A stretch of 34,321 nt of DNA from an uncultured Erythrobacteraceae bacterium (GCA_950071875.1 CATMNW010000003.1:1-34321); one strand, 5' to 3'. Counted from the first letter of the stretch, positions 10,266 through 18,093 are shown. Program-made: numbers and translations. Notes: generated by a model not told the origin, from the letters alone.

Positions 10266-11243
10266 TCAAATGGAAAGCGCATCCATTGCCAGTTCCAGCG
10301 ATTTGCTGCGGGCTTCGGGTTCGTACATGCTGCCCCCGAATATGATCTCGTCAGCAGCGGTTCGCTCGATAAAGTTGCGTACCATGTCGGCTGCTTGTTG
10401 CGGCGTGCCGATGGCGCTCGCCTGGCCGATATGAGCAAGCATGGCCTGCGCCTGGGCAGGAAGTTGATCGCGGTAGCCGCGAACAGGCGGCGGAAGCTTC
10501 CCGGGCGTTCCGGCGCGCAGCGCGACGAAGGCCTGTAGCTGGGAAGTCGCGAGGTATTCGGCATCCTCCTCGTTCTCGGCGACGAAAAGGTTCATGGCGG
10601 CCATGACATGGGGCTTCTCACAGGCTTCGCTGGGCTGGAAATCGCGCCGGTATATCTCCAGCGCGGTATCGAGATGATCCGGCGCGAAATGGCTGGCGAA
10701 AGCGTAGGGCAGGCCAAGCTTGGCTGCGAGCTGTGCGCCGAACAGGCTCGACCCAAGCATCCAGAACTCGGGTTTCGCGCCAACGCCGGGCGTTGGATGG
10801 ATCGCCGTTTCGCCCCGCATCAAGGCCATCAGTTCGACCACATCCTGCGGGAACATTTCGGCTGCGCGATGAAGGTCCTTGCGCAGCGCCCGCTGCAGCT
10901 CAGGTCCTGCCCCCGGCGCGCGGCCCAGGCCCAGGTCAATCCGGCCGGGAAAAAGGGCGTCGAGAGTGCCGAACTGTTCGGCAATCTGGAACGGCGAATG
11001 GTTGGGCAGCATGATGCCGCCGGACCCGATGCGGATTTTTGAAGTTGCATTTCCGATGTGTGCAAGCACGACGGAAGTCGCACCTCCGGCGATCCCGGCC
11101 ATCGCATGGTGTTCAGCCACCCAGAAGCGTTTGCAACCGACCTGTTCGGCTGTTCTGGCAAGTTCGGTCGCCGCGCTGAACGCTTCGCTGACCGTACCCC
11201 CTTCACGGACCGGCACGAGGTCGAGAATCGAGAAGTCGGTCAC
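10266..11243 (-). CDS. LLM class flavin-dependent oxidoreductase (luciferase-like)
   Basis: A 325-residue bacterial-luciferase-like monooxygenase, a TIM-barrel protein using reduced FMN and oxygen. It begins FSILDLVPVREGGTVSEAF and carries the family hallmarks RFWVAEHHAMAGIAGGA, IGSGGIMLPNHSPFQIAEQFGTLDALFPGRIDLGLGRAPG (in pieces across residues ~72-111) and the C-terminal IGTPQQAADMVRNF. This is the MsnO8/YhbW-like subgroup of LLM proteins, whose substrates are mostly unknown. Translation starts at GTG 11243, which overlaps the stop of the TPR gene (GTGA), so it is the last member of a coupled set. Its pairing with an alpha/beta hydrolase and TPR protein gives no clear clue to substrate. Confidence 0.93.
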   Translation of the reverse strand: MTDFSILDLVPVREGGTVSEAFSAATELARTAEQVGCKRFWVAEHHAMAGIAGGATSVVLAHIGNATSKIRIGSGGIMLPNHSPFQIAEQFGTLDALFPGRIDLGLGRAPGAGPELQRALRKDLHRAAEMFPQDVVELMALMRGETAIHPTPGVGAKPEFWMLGSSLFGAQLAAKLGLPYAFASHFAPDHLDTALEIYRRDFQPSEACEKPHVMAAMNLFVAENEEDAEYLATSQLQAFVALRAGTPGKLPPPVRGYRDQLPAQAQAMLAHIGQASAIGTPQQAADMVRNFIERTAADEIIFGGSMYEPEARSKSLELAMDALSI

Positions 11244-12076
11244 GATTGCAATTGCTCCAGATATCCGCGCGCCTTGTTTGCCTCGTTGCTTTGTGGCGCC
11301 ACCTCGAGAACGCTTTCGAAGCTGCGGCGCGCCTCTTCATCTCTGCCGGACAGCGCGGCAATAACGCCTGCTTCGAGTCCTACCGCCGGATCCTGCGGCG
11401 AAAGCAGTGCAGCCTGCGCGATCTGTTCGCGAGCCTCCCCCAGCCTTTCCAGGCGCCGGGCAAGCGTAGCCGAGAGCAGCCATGCCCGTGCATTCGCCGG
11501 GTTGCTGGCCCGAGCTGCAGCGAGTGCCGCAACCGCCTCGTCGTTGCGTCCGAGAGCGACGAGGGCGCGCGCGCGGTCGACATGGACGCTTGCGGTAAGT
11601 TCGGTGTCGCCAGCTTCCGTGGCATAACTCACGGCGCGGCCGAACGCGATTTCGGCGATGGCTGGCTTGTCCTGCGCCATCGCGGCATTTCCGGACATGG
11701 CGGCAAGGCGCGATTGATAGGAGGGGGCGCCCGGCGGAACTTCACCCGCAGCGAGGTCGAAGGCTCGCTGGGCGCCATCGAAATCTTCCTGCCGCACGAG
11801 GGCAAGGCCGAGGCAATGGGCCGATTGCGCAAGTTCGAGCTGGTGGCCAGCGGTTTCGCGCCAGGTCTGCGCCATATCGCTGGCGGCTTCCGGATCATCG
11901 GCTGCAAGAGTGACGCATTCGGCCAGCTTGCCGCCGGAGTTGACCGATGTTTGGGGGGCGGTTTCTACCGTACGCTCCGGCCGCTCGCGCAGTTCATCCG
12001 GTAGACCGGGAAAGGCGTTGGCAGTCGGATTGGGGCCGACCTGCATCACAAGCAGGGCGATTGCGGAGGCGATCAT
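11240..12076 (-). CDS. exported tetratricopeptide-repeat protein
   Basis: A 278-residue protein with a short hydrophobic N-terminus (MIASAIALLVMQVGPNPTANA) that looks like a signal peptide, then a helical body built of degenerate tetratricopeptide repeats. Repeat-like segments include LGLALVRQEDFDGAQRAFDLA, VDRARALVALGRNDEAVAAL, LLSATLARRLERLGEAREQI and AGVIAALSGRDEEARRSFESVL, taken in short pieces. TPRs mediate protein-protein contacts, so the role is probably scaffolding in the periplasm; no enzyme motif is visible. ATG 12076 overlaps the hydrolase stop (ATGA) and its own stop overlaps the LLM start, so it is embedded in a tightly coupled operon. I do not recognise a named homologue. Confidence 0.85.
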   Translation of the reverse strand: MIASAIALLVMQVGPNPTANAFPGLPDELRERPERTVETAPQTSVNSGGKLAECVTLAADDPEAASDMAQTWRETAGHQLELAQSAHCLGLALVRQEDFDGAQRAFDLAAGEVPPGAPSYQSRLAAMSGNAAMAQDKPAIAEIAFGRAVSYATEAGDTELTASVHVDRARALVALGRNDEAVAALAAARASNPANARAWLLSATLARRLERLGEAREQIAQAALLSPQDPAVGLEAGVIAALSGRDEEARRSFESVLEVAPQSNEANKARGYLEQLQS

Positions 12077-12816
12077 GCGGTACCTTTCGAAAGAGCTTCG
12101 ACCGTGCGCAGCAGCAGGGCAATATCCTGTTCCCGCGAAAGCCGGTGATCGCCGTCCTTTAGCAGCGTGACCTGTATATCGTCCGAACGCAGGGCTTCGG
12201 CCAATTGCATGCTGATGTTCCACGGAACGTCGGTGTCGCGCTGGCTGTGGATCAGGCGAACCGGGGCATCGATCGGAATTTCGGCGCCAAGAAGGAGCTG
12301 TGACTGCCCATCCGCCCAGAACGCCGGGTGCATCGGTGTGGGGTCCGGACCATAGGGGTTTTCGTCGTACACCGTTTCGCCCCCGGCGAGTTTCGCCTTG
12401 TCCATGTCCGACCGGCCCCAGTCGGTGAAATCGGGTGCGGAAGCGACGCCGATCATTCCGGCCAGCCGGCCTTCCAGCTTCATGCCGACCATCAGCATAA
12501 GCCAGCCACCCATCGATGATCCTATTATAATAACCGGGCCGTCGAGTACCGATTCGATCAGCGCAAGGACTTCGTCGCACCAGCGTGAGAGCGTTCCATT
12601 GGCAAAATCGCCCTCGCTCTGACCGCAGCCGGAGTAGTCCAGCAGCAGGCAGGCGCGACCTTGTTCGCGTGCCCAGTCGAACAGGGCCGTCGCCTTGCCG
12701 CCGGTCATGTCGGACAGGTACCCGGGCAGGAACACGAGTGCGGGGCCTGAGCCGCGAATGTGCCGATAGGCGATACGCCGCCCGTCGGGCATGGCGAAAT
12801 GTTTCGTGTCGAACAT
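12073..12816 (-). CDS. alpha/beta hydrolase (ABHD10-like esterase/thioesterase)
   Basis: A 247-residue serine hydrolase. The nucleophile elbow is GSSMGG within VIIIGSSMGGWLMLM (about residue 100), an oxyanion region FLPGYLSDMTGG lies near residue 35, the acid is probably in HSQRDTDVPW and the catalytic His is in LLKDGDHRLS near residue 223. The overall pattern, including LLLDYSGCGQSEGDF, resembles alphaproteobacterial relatives of mitochondrial ABHD10, which hydrolyses acyl glucuronides and protein thioesters; the true substrate here is unknown. I chose ATG 12816, giving MFDTKHFAMPDGR; a TTG at 12852 would lengthen it by twelve residues. It follows the M48 gene by 40 bases and overlaps the TPR gene at its 3' end. 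Confidence 0.9.
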   Translation of the reverse strand: MFDTKHFAMPDGRRIAYRHIRGSGPALVFLPGYLSDMTGGKATALFDWAREQGRACLLLDYSGCGQSEGDFANGTLSRWCDEVLALIESVLDGPVIIIGSSMGGWLMLMVGMKLEGRLAGMIGVASAPDFTDWGRSDMDKAKLAGGETVYDENPYGPDPTPMHPAFWADGQSQLLLGAEIPIDAPVRLIHSQRDTDVPWNISMQLAEALRSDDIQVTLLKDGDHRLSREQDIALLLRTVEALSKGTA

Positions 12817-12856
12817 GGCTCTCGATGTCGCGTCGAGACCCGTGGATTGCAAGGCC

Positions 12857-13933
12857 TCAGAAAAACTCGAATTCCTCGACTTCGGGATCCTGCTCGCACA
12901 TGGTTTTGAGAGCTTTGAATTCGTCTTCGGTCAGCACGGGGGGATATTCCGCACCTTTCCGCGCGGCATCGCGATAGGCTTTGGCACGTTCGCCGGATGA
13001 CGGATGGCTGGCCAGCCATCCCACCAGCGCGTTGCTGTCTTCGGTATCGCCGTATTCGTCGGCCATGCGTTCGAAGAACCCGGCTGCACCCAGTGGCGAG
13101 ACATTGCTTTGTGCCATGCGGGCGCGGGCGTAATCGTCCGCTTCGCGTTCCGCGTCGCGTGAATACCCCATGGAAGCGAGGCCGAAGACCGAATTGGTCA
13201 CCCCCGAATCCGCACCTGCAAGCAGGATCGAAAGACCGAACTGGCGTAGCAGCGCGGTCATCACGTGCCTTTCGCGTACGTGGCCGACTTCGTGTGCCAG
13301 CACGCCTGCCAATTCCTCGGCACTTTCCGCCTGCTGTACCAGCCCGTCGAACAGCAGCACCTGTCCACCGGGTAGGGCCACGGCGTTGACCATTTCCATG
13401 TTGGCCACGCCTGCGCGCACCTTTTCCTCTTCCGGATCGACCTTCTCGAGCAGCTTGGCGAGTGCAGCGTCGCCGGCAGGCGTGTGGCAGATGCGGCCAC
13501 CGAAATCGCCGACCATTGCGTCACCGATGTTGCGTTCCCAGCTTGTCGGGATGCGCGGGCCGAGCCAGTCGGGCGCGGTCATGAACAGCGCGACTGCCGC
13601 GATACTGACGACTGCGAAAATACCGGCTGCTTTCCCGAGGCCGAGGCGGTCGACCCAGGCTCCATACGTATGCGCGGCCGGAAGCCGTGCGGCGAGGCCC
13701 GGCGGGATATCTGCTGGCAATATCAAACGGAAATCGGGCGTGCTTTCGCGGCGATAGATGACGGTCCGGGACCGCGCTTCGCCAAAGACAAGGTCGCTGG
13801 CGGCGAACCCGTCCCTTGCTGTCGGGGACGTTAGCTCGAAAGTCTCACCCCCGTCCCACGTCAATTCGCCCGAATGGCGAACCGCGCTCGTGCCGTCGTA
13901 CCATTGCGCTTCTGTCTTGAATGGGCTCTCCAT
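12857..13933 (-). CDS. M48 family membrane metallopeptidase
   Basis: A 358-residue zinc protease. An N-terminal, mostly beta-looking domain (residues ~1-95) comes first, then one membrane helix (~103-120, GIFAVVSIAAVALFM), then the M48 catalytic domain facing the periplasm. Zinc ligands are visible as H214 and H218 in HEVGHVRERH, with the third glutamate in SRDAEREADDYA (~E264). The C-terminus has the usual LASHPSSGERAKAY. M48 peptidases of this type are thought to degrade or process membrane and periplasmic proteins, as BepA does. It begins four bases after the DUF898 stop; this DUF898-M48 pairing recurs in proteobacteria and suggests they act together. ATG 13933 was preferred over upstream in-frame starts because those would overlap DUF898. 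Confidence 0.92.
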   Translation of the reverse strand: MESPFKTEAQWYDGTSAVRHSGELTWDGGETFELTSPTARDGFAASDLVFGEARSRTVIYRRESTPDFRLILPADIPPGLAARLPAAHTYGAWVDRLGLGKAAGIFAVVSIAAVALFMTAPDWLGPRIPTSWERNIGDAMVGDFGGRICHTPAGDAALAKLLEKVDPEEEKVRAGVANMEMVNAVALPGGQVLLFDGLVQQAESAEELAGVLAHEVGHVRERHVMTALLRQFGLSILLAGADSGVTNSVFGLASMGYSRDAEREADDYARARMAQSNVSPLGAAGFFERMADEYGDTEDSNALVGWLASHPSSGERAKAYRDAARKGAEYPPVLTEDEFKALKTMCEQDPEVEEFEFF

Positions 13934-13937
13934 CGGG

Positions 13938-15029
13938 TCAGATCGCCCCCATGTCGAACGCATCCAGCAGCCCTTCGCCATGTTTGGCCGTACTGGTCTG
14001 TGACTGGGTCAGCTCGTCGAGCAGTATCTCCCCTCCAGCCTCGAGATGGGTCATGAAGAACTTCCAGTGTCGATAGGACAGGAAGATCAATCCGATGCCG
14101 AAAGTGAAGACGACCAGCACCGCATCGATGACGAGCAGCTTGATCCAGTCGATGGTGGAAGCTTCGAAAGTGAAGTGCAATTCGCGCCACCGTGTAGCGC
14201 CTACGACCTCGCGGTAGAATTTCGCATAGAAAGCCACCGCGATCAGGCCCAGTCCAAGATAGAAGAACAGGATAAGGCCGAGAAATCCCAGGAAGCCGCC
14301 TATCGCCACCCCGTCTTCACCGCCGACGCCATACCCCGCAAGCATACCCATGCCGGCCATGATGACGCCACCCACGAACAGCACGAACGGGGCAAGGTAG
14401 AACAGCAGGAACCGTGCGAAAACACCGCCTGGTTCCGCACTTGTTTCGAACGCGAAGGGGCCGAAACTCATCTTGTTCCAGCGTTCGTTCCAAAGGCTGG
14501 TCATCGACCATGGGATCAGAAGGCCAGCCGGCAACCAGCCGACAATGTTCTTCCACATGTAGGACAGACCGAAGACGAACCCGTTGTGATCGCTTCCGCC
14601 ACGGATGCCGCGCCAGCGGGTGCGCGACAAGCGGTACCTCAGACCCCGGAAGCGCGCCACGCCGCCCAGATAGAAGATGGAAGCAAAGGCCAGCACACCA
14701 AGCGCTGTGCCGATGGCTTCGTGCCCCCGGGCGATCAGCGCCTGCGCGATGAAGGTCACGCCGAAATAGGGTACGCCGAACAGGACCAGCACGATCAGGA
14801 ACCCGAGGAACAGTTCCTTGCCGGTGCCGGACCATTCCAGGTGTTCGTCCACGAAACGCGTGCGCGACCAGAGGTATTGTCGCTCGCGTGCAGTGGCCCA
14901 GAACCGGTATATGCCCAGCGTGACGATCGTCAGCAGCAGGTTCGGCAAGGCAATCCGGGCGAAATCCTTCCAGTTGCCTTCGAATACGAAAGCACTGTCT
15001 GCTCCATCGATATCGTGCGACCCGCCCAT
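13938..15029 (-). CDS. DUF898 (YjgN-like) multi-span inner-membrane protein
   Basis: A 363-residue polytopic membrane protein of the YjgN/DUF898 family, function unknown. The N-terminal DSAFVFEGNWKDFARIALPN followed by LLTIVTLGIYRFWATARERQYLW is the family signature. Further hydrophobic segments occur at about residues 72-95, 100-120, 155-175, 200-222, 230-262 and 300-322. The repeated FWA.ARERQYLWSRTRF-like and FYAKFYREVVGATRW-like pieces suggest the internal duplication typical of the family. ATG 15029 has AGGGGG nine bases upstream. It is the first gene of the run that continues through M48, hydrolase, TPR and LLM. The C-terminal tail (SQTSTAKHGEGLLDAFDMGAI) is soluble. Confidence 0.9.
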   Translation of the reverse strand: MGGSHDIDGADSAFVFEGNWKDFARIALPNLLLTIVTLGIYRFWATARERQYLWSRTRFVDEHLEWSGTGKELFLGFLIVLVLFGVPYFGVTFIAQALIARGHEAIGTALGVLAFASIFYLGGVARFRGLRYRLSRTRWRGIRGGSDHNGFVFGLSYMWKNIVGWLPAGLLIPWSMTSLWNERWNKMSFGPFAFETSAEPGGVFARFLLFYLAPFVLFVGGVIMAGMGMLAGYGVGGEDGVAIGGFLGFLGLILFFYLGLGLIAVAFYAKFYREVVGATRWRELHFTFEASTIDWIKLLVIDAVLVVFTFGIGLIFLSYRHWKFFMTHLEAGGEILLDELTQSQTSTAKHGEGLLDAFDMGAI

Positions 15030-15101
15030 TCCTGAAAACCCCCTTCGATCCCTGTCCGGCCACGTCGGGTATCGAAGGGGTCGTGTCAATCGGCGTCGGT
15101 G

Positions 15102-15296
15102 CTATTCGTCGCGCAGGAAAATCTCTTCGATTGCCATTTCGAATACGTCGGCGATGCGAAAGGCGAGCGGTAGAGAAGGGTCATAGCGGCCGGTTTCGAT
15201 GGCGTTCACGCTCTGGCGGGAAACGTCGAGACGTGTGGCGAGGTCCTGCTGGCTCCAGTCGCGTTCGGCGCGCAGGACCTTGAGGCGGTTCTTCAT
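15102..15296 (-). CDS. XRE-family helix-turn-helix regulator
   Basis: A 64-residue DNA-binding protein that is almost only a Cro/C1-type helix-turn-helix: MKNRLKVLRAERDWSQQDLA, then RLDVSRQSVNAIETGRYDPS, with the C-terminal dimerising part FRIADVFEMAIEEIF. Such minimal XRE repressors usually sit at the end of operons encoding small membrane proteins and regulate their own transcription. Here ATG 15296 overlaps the stop of the 191-residue membrane protein (ATGA), so it is made from the same transcript. The paired TGTAAA/TTTACA palindromes in front of that transcript are the obvious candidate operators. Confidence 0.93.
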   Translation of the reverse strand: MKNRLKVLRAERDWSQQDLATRLDVSRQSVNAIETGRYDPSLPLAFRIADVFEMAIEEIFLRDE

Positions 15297-15868
15297 GCGC
15301 CGCGCACCTTCTGCCACAGTTGCGCAAGGCCCAGTCCGATGGCCCAGACAGGCAATACCCACCAGGCCCAGATATGCGGGACCAGTTCGAACATCTCCAG
15401 GAAACCCCAGAAAATGCCTACGGCCAGCACGAAGCCCAGTGCTACGAGCGATGCCATGATCGTGCGGTGGCGCAGGTATTCGTCCTGTTCATCCGCAATA
15501 TAGCGGGCCATGGCCCAGATGATCCCGAAGGTCGGCAGGGTCGGCAAAAGCGAAATCGCGAAAACGACCGGGCGGCTGAGTTCGTAATCGTTCCACAATG
15601 TTACCGCGATGCCGAGACCGAGCACATAGCCAAAGCTGCTCAACAGTACGCGCTGGTTATAAGTGGCCATGGCCGGGCTGGCGCAGGAACCTGCGCGCCG
15701 CATGGGAATGATGAGTGAACCGGTAGCGATTGCCAGCAGGATGAAGCCGGTTGTCCCGTTGATCGCACCGCTGATCCTGAGTGCGCCGATGATCGCCGTG
15801 CTCAGGAAAAAGAGGCTGACCCACAGGCGGTGCGAGCGCTTCGGAGGCACGGTGTCGCCGCCGGTCAT
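15293..15868 (-). CDS. six-helix membrane protein of unknown function
   Basis: A 191-residue integral membrane protein with about six hydrophobic helices (residues ~15-35, 38-57, 75-93, 98-122, 134-158 and 163-184). The loops contain RRAGSCASPAMATYNQRVL and ARYIADEQDEYLRHRTIM; the second resembles membrane proteins that accompany small XRE regulators in sphingomonads and other proteobacteria. No catalytic or transport motif is recognisable. It lies between a 57-residue membrane protein and the XRE gene, overlapping each by four bases, so all three are translationally coupled and probably make one functional unit. I cannot name a substrate or signal. Confidence 0.85.
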   Translation of the reverse strand: MTGGDTVPPKRSHRLWVSLFFLSTAIIGALRISGAINGTTGFILLAIATGSLIIPMRRAGSCASPAMATYNQRVLLSSFGYVLGLGIAVTLWNDYELSRPVVFAISLLPTLPTFGIIWAMARYIADEQDEYLRHRTIMASLVALGFVLAVGIFWGFLEMFELVPHIWAWWVLPVWAIGLGLAQLWQKVRGA

Positions 15869-16038
15869 GCCCGCACCTTTTGGCAGGTGCCCGGTTTGAT
15901 GAAGCCCAATGTCGCCAGCACCGGCAGGGCGATGACGCTGTACTGTGCCAGCTCTTCCGGCACGATGCCGAAAACTGCGAGCAGGGCGATGCCGAGCAGC
16001 GCAGCGGCCCAGAACAGCGAGTGTCTGAATATGTTCAT
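15865..16038 (-). CDS. small two-helix membrane protein
   Basis: A 57-residue protein, first gene of the XRE module. It begins MNIFRHSLFWAAALLGIALL, has two hydrophobic segments (residues ~7-26 and ~33-48) and a short basic tail GFIKPGTCQKVRA. I chose ATG 16038 because AAGGAAAGGA lies just upstream; an in-frame ATG further up at 16071 would place the start inside the promoter/operator palindrome. Its stop overlaps the next start (ATGA). No family recognised. Confidence 0.75.
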   Translation of the reverse strand: MNIFRHSLFWAAALLGIALLAVFGIVPEELAQYSVIALPVLATLGFIKPGTCQKVRA

Positions 16039-16056
16039 GGCAATTGTCCTTTCCTT

Positions 16057-16110
16057 GATGTAAAGCAACATTTACATCGAACGCGCAATCTAGTCAAGCA
16101 AACTTTACAT
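16057..16110 (-). promoter_or_regulatory. promoter with two XRE-type operators
   Basis: Read on the minus strand there are two related elements: TGTAAA-TGTTGC-TTTACA (16,059-16,076, within the perfect repeat GATGTAAA/TTTACATC at 16,057-16,078) and TGTAAA-GTTTGC-TTGACT (16,092-16,109). Their centres are 33 bases apart, about three helical turns, which would place two dimers on the same face. TTGACT is also a good -35 hexamer, with TAAATG 17 bases downstream as a weak -10 inside the first palindrome. A repressor bound here would cover both promoter elements. The cognate protein is inferred to be the 64-residue XRE encoded at the end of the transcript. Confidence 0.7.
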
Positions 16111-16145
16111 TATGTCGCTCCTCCTTGCCATGGCCGCGAATTGTC

Positions 16146-16163
16146 TTGTCATGACAATGTCTT
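16146..16163 (+). promoter_or_regulatory. Pho-box-like site upstream of phoD
   Basis: TTGTCAT-GACA-ATGTCTT matches the PhoB direct-repeat pattern CTGTCAT-N4-CTGTCAT at 11 of 14 positions and sits 35 bases before the phoD start codon. The first part also forms the perfect palindrome TTGTCATGACAA. Control by phosphate starvation through PhoB would fit a secreted phosphatase. The spacing to any convincing -10 is unclear, so this is a suggestion. Confidence 0.4.
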
Positions 16164-16198
16164 CGGACGCAGGCAGTCAGGCGAGATAGGAGAGCCCG

Positions 16199-17863
16199 AT
16201 GATCGCAACCGAACCGCCTGCCGCCGCCCGAATGCCTGCACTCGATCGCCGATCCTTGCTGAAGGGCGGAATTCTTGCAGGCGGGCTGGCTGGCTCACCG
16301 CTCGCTGCCCGGCTCGATCCGGCCTCCGCCGGTTTCACCCACGGTGTCGCCAGCGGGGAGCCGGGCCCCGACCGGGTCCTGCTCTGGACGCGTCATGTTG
16401 CGGGACAGGACACGCGGCTCGAATTCGAAGTCAGCGGATCGCTCGATTTCTCGACGGTTTCAGCCGGTGGTTCGGTTACGGCCAGCGCTGACAACGACTG
16501 GTGTTGCAAGGCTTGGGCGGACGGGCTCGAGCCGGGGCGATGGTATTACTATCGGTTCACTGCACCCGATGGATCGCATTCCGACATAGGTCGCACGAAA
16601 ACCTTGCCGGTCGGCGCTACCGACCGTTTCAGGATGGCGGTTTTCTCATGTTCGAATATCGGCTTCGGCTGGTTCAACGCTTACGCCCATGCCGCTGCCG
16701 ACGGTGATTTCGACTGCGCCTTGCACCTCGGCGATTATTTCTACGAATACGGTCCCGACACTTATCCCGACCGCGGGCAGGCGGCGCGAAAGGGGCTGCT
16801 TCCTGCGCATGAAATCGTGGCCCTGGCCGATTATCGCATCCGCTATGCCCAATATCGATCGGATGCCGACTTGCGCCGCCTGCACCAGCTTTTTCCGATG
16901 ATCGCAGGCTGGGACGATCACGAAAGTACGAACGATAGCTGGGAAGGCGGGGCACAAAATCACCAGGGCGAAAGCGAAGGTGAATGGTCCGTGCGCAAGG
17001 CCGCTGCGATCAAGGCCTATCGCGAATGGATGCCGGTTTCGGAGGAACCCTGGGCGGCTTATGAGGTCGGCGATCTCGCTACGCTGTTCCGGCTTGAAAC
17101 GCGCCTCACCGCTCGCGCCGAACAGTTTTCGATCGGCAAGATCCTTAGCGGCAAAACTGCTCCCGAAGATGCAATGGCTGCGCTGGTCGCATTCCGCGAA
17201 GGGGATTATCGCGATGGCGACCGCGAATTGCTCGGGATGCAACAACAGGCGTGGCTGGCCGACGGCCTCAAACGCTCGGCAGACGCTGGGAAGGTCTGGC
17301 AGGTTCTGGTGCAACAGGTCCTGATGGGGCGCCTCGCAAGTTCGCCGGACCTCACCGACAACCTGCCGGCAAACCTTCCCGATTATATTCGCCAGCGCAT
17401 CCTTGCCGGGGCCATGGCCAGCCGCGCCGAACTGCCGCTCAACATGGATGCCTGGGATGGTTATCCCGCAGCGCGCGACCGCGTTTTTTCAGCCGCGCTG
17501 GAGGCGAATGCCAATCTGGTCAGCCTGGCAGGCGACACGCATAATGCCTGGGCTTTCGACCTCGACCGTGCAGGCGAGAAAGTGGGTGTGGAATTCGGCG
17601 GCCACTCCGTGACCTCGCCCGGCTTCGAAAGCTATCTTTCCCATCTCGCCCCGCGCGATCTGGAACGGGCGACGGTGGCCCATAATCCACAGTTGAAGTG
17701 GATGGATGGACAGCATCGTGGTTACATGGCGGTCGAACTAAGCCCTGGCAGTGCGACCAGCGAATACCGGATGCTTTCGAATGTCCGCGAAAAAGGGGCG
17801 GGCCTGGTTTCCACCAAGCGTATCGCGACTTTGGCAGGCAGCCGCACGCTTGACGTGGGTTGA
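16199..17863 (+). CDS. phoD: PhoD-family alkaline phosphatase, Tat-exported
   Basis: A 554-residue secreted phosphodiesterase/phosphomonoesterase that frees phosphate from organic esters. Residues 16-24 (DRRSLLKGG) plus the following GILAGGLAGSPLAA form a twin-arginine signal. A PhoD N-terminal Fn3-like domain follows (FTHGVASGEPGPDRVLLWTR, near residue 47). The metal-dependent phosphatase domain has the conserved pieces FSCSN, HLGDYFYEYG, AGWDDHEST and SLAGDTHNAW, with the cysteine and aspartates expected for the Fe/Ca centre. ATG 16199 is preceded by GGAGAG at good spacing. It stands alone between the divergent XRE module and thrS; a Pho-box-like site precedes it. WDDHEST is a small variant of the usual WDDHE-V/A motif. 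Confidence 0.94.
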   Translation: MIATEPPAAARMPALDRRSLLKGGILAGGLAGSPLAARLDPASAGFTHGVASGEPGPDRVLLWTRHVAGQDTRLEFEVSGSLDFSTVSAGGSVTASADNDWCCKAWADGLEPGRWYYYRFTAPDGSHSDIGRTKTLPVGATDRFRMAVFSCSNIGFGWFNAYAHAAADGDFDCALHLGDYFYEYGPDTYPDRGQAARKGLLPAHEIVALADYRIRYAQYRSDADLRRLHQLFPMIAGWDDHESTNDSWEGGAQNHQGESEGEWSVRKAAAIKAYREWMPVSEEPWAAYEVGDLATLFRLETRLTARAEQFSIGKILSGKTAPEDAMAALVAFREGDYRDGDRELLGMQQQAWLADGLKRSADAGKVWQVLVQQVLMGRLASSPDLTDNLPANLPDYIRQRILAGAMASRAELPLNMDAWDGYPAARDRVFSAALEANANLVSLAGDTHNAWAFDLDRAGEKVGVEFGGHSVTSPGFESYLSHLAPRDLERATVAHNPQLKWMDGQHRGYMAVELSPGSATSEYRMLSNVREKGAGLVSTKRIATLAGSRTLDVG

Positions 17864-17904
17864 GGTAACGGTCTGCGCCCGCTATCTGGCAGGATATGGC
17901 GCAT

Positions 17905-17967
17905 ATGCGGATCTTTCACACGACTACCACCACCCCGTGTATCCGGGGGCGGGGGTTCGCAGTTTAA
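17905..17967 (+). CDS. threonine-rich leader peptide upstream of thrS
   Basis: A 20-codon ORF reading MRIFH, then five consecutive threonines (ACG ACT ACC ACC ACC), then PCIRGRGFAV and a TAA stop. AGGA ten bases upstream is a plausible ribosome binding site. Runs of codons for one amino acid in a short upstream ORF are the hallmark of leader peptides in attenuators such as thrL, hisL and trpL. Here the sensed amino acid is exactly the substrate of the downstream enzyme, threonyl-tRNA synthetase. The Thr codons overlap the 5' arm of a hairpin and precede two mutually exclusive stems. The peptide itself probably has no function beyond ribosome positioning. Confidence 0.7.
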   Translation: MRIFHTTTTTPCIRGRGFAV

Positions 17968-17996
17968 GCGATCCGCCGCCGCCCGGTTTTGGGCGG
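17920..17996 (+). promoter_or_regulatory. candidate threonine attenuator of thrS
   Basis: Three alternative pairings are visible. CCCCG (17,933-17,937, end of the Thr-codon run) can pair with CGGGG (17,944-17,948). GGGCGG (17,947-17,952) can pair with CCGCCC (17,979-17,984). The same CCGCCC can instead pair with an identical GGGCGG at 17,991-17,996, closing a 6-bp hairpin with loop GGTTTT. This is the 1:2, 2:3, 3:4 logic of an amino-acid attenuator: a ribosome stalled on Thr codons frees the first GGGCGG and prevents the last hairpin. No T-run follows the 3:4 hairpin, so the way it blocks expression (poor intrinsic terminator, Rho, or translational) is open. Confidence 0.55.
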
Positions 17997-18093
17997 ACTG
18001 GCGTTACCTCCTGAAATCGCAATTCCTCCAAAACGCCGCTTCAAGCGCATGGCGTCCTGTGCCATGGGCTGCGTCAAGGAAACGGATGAGACG

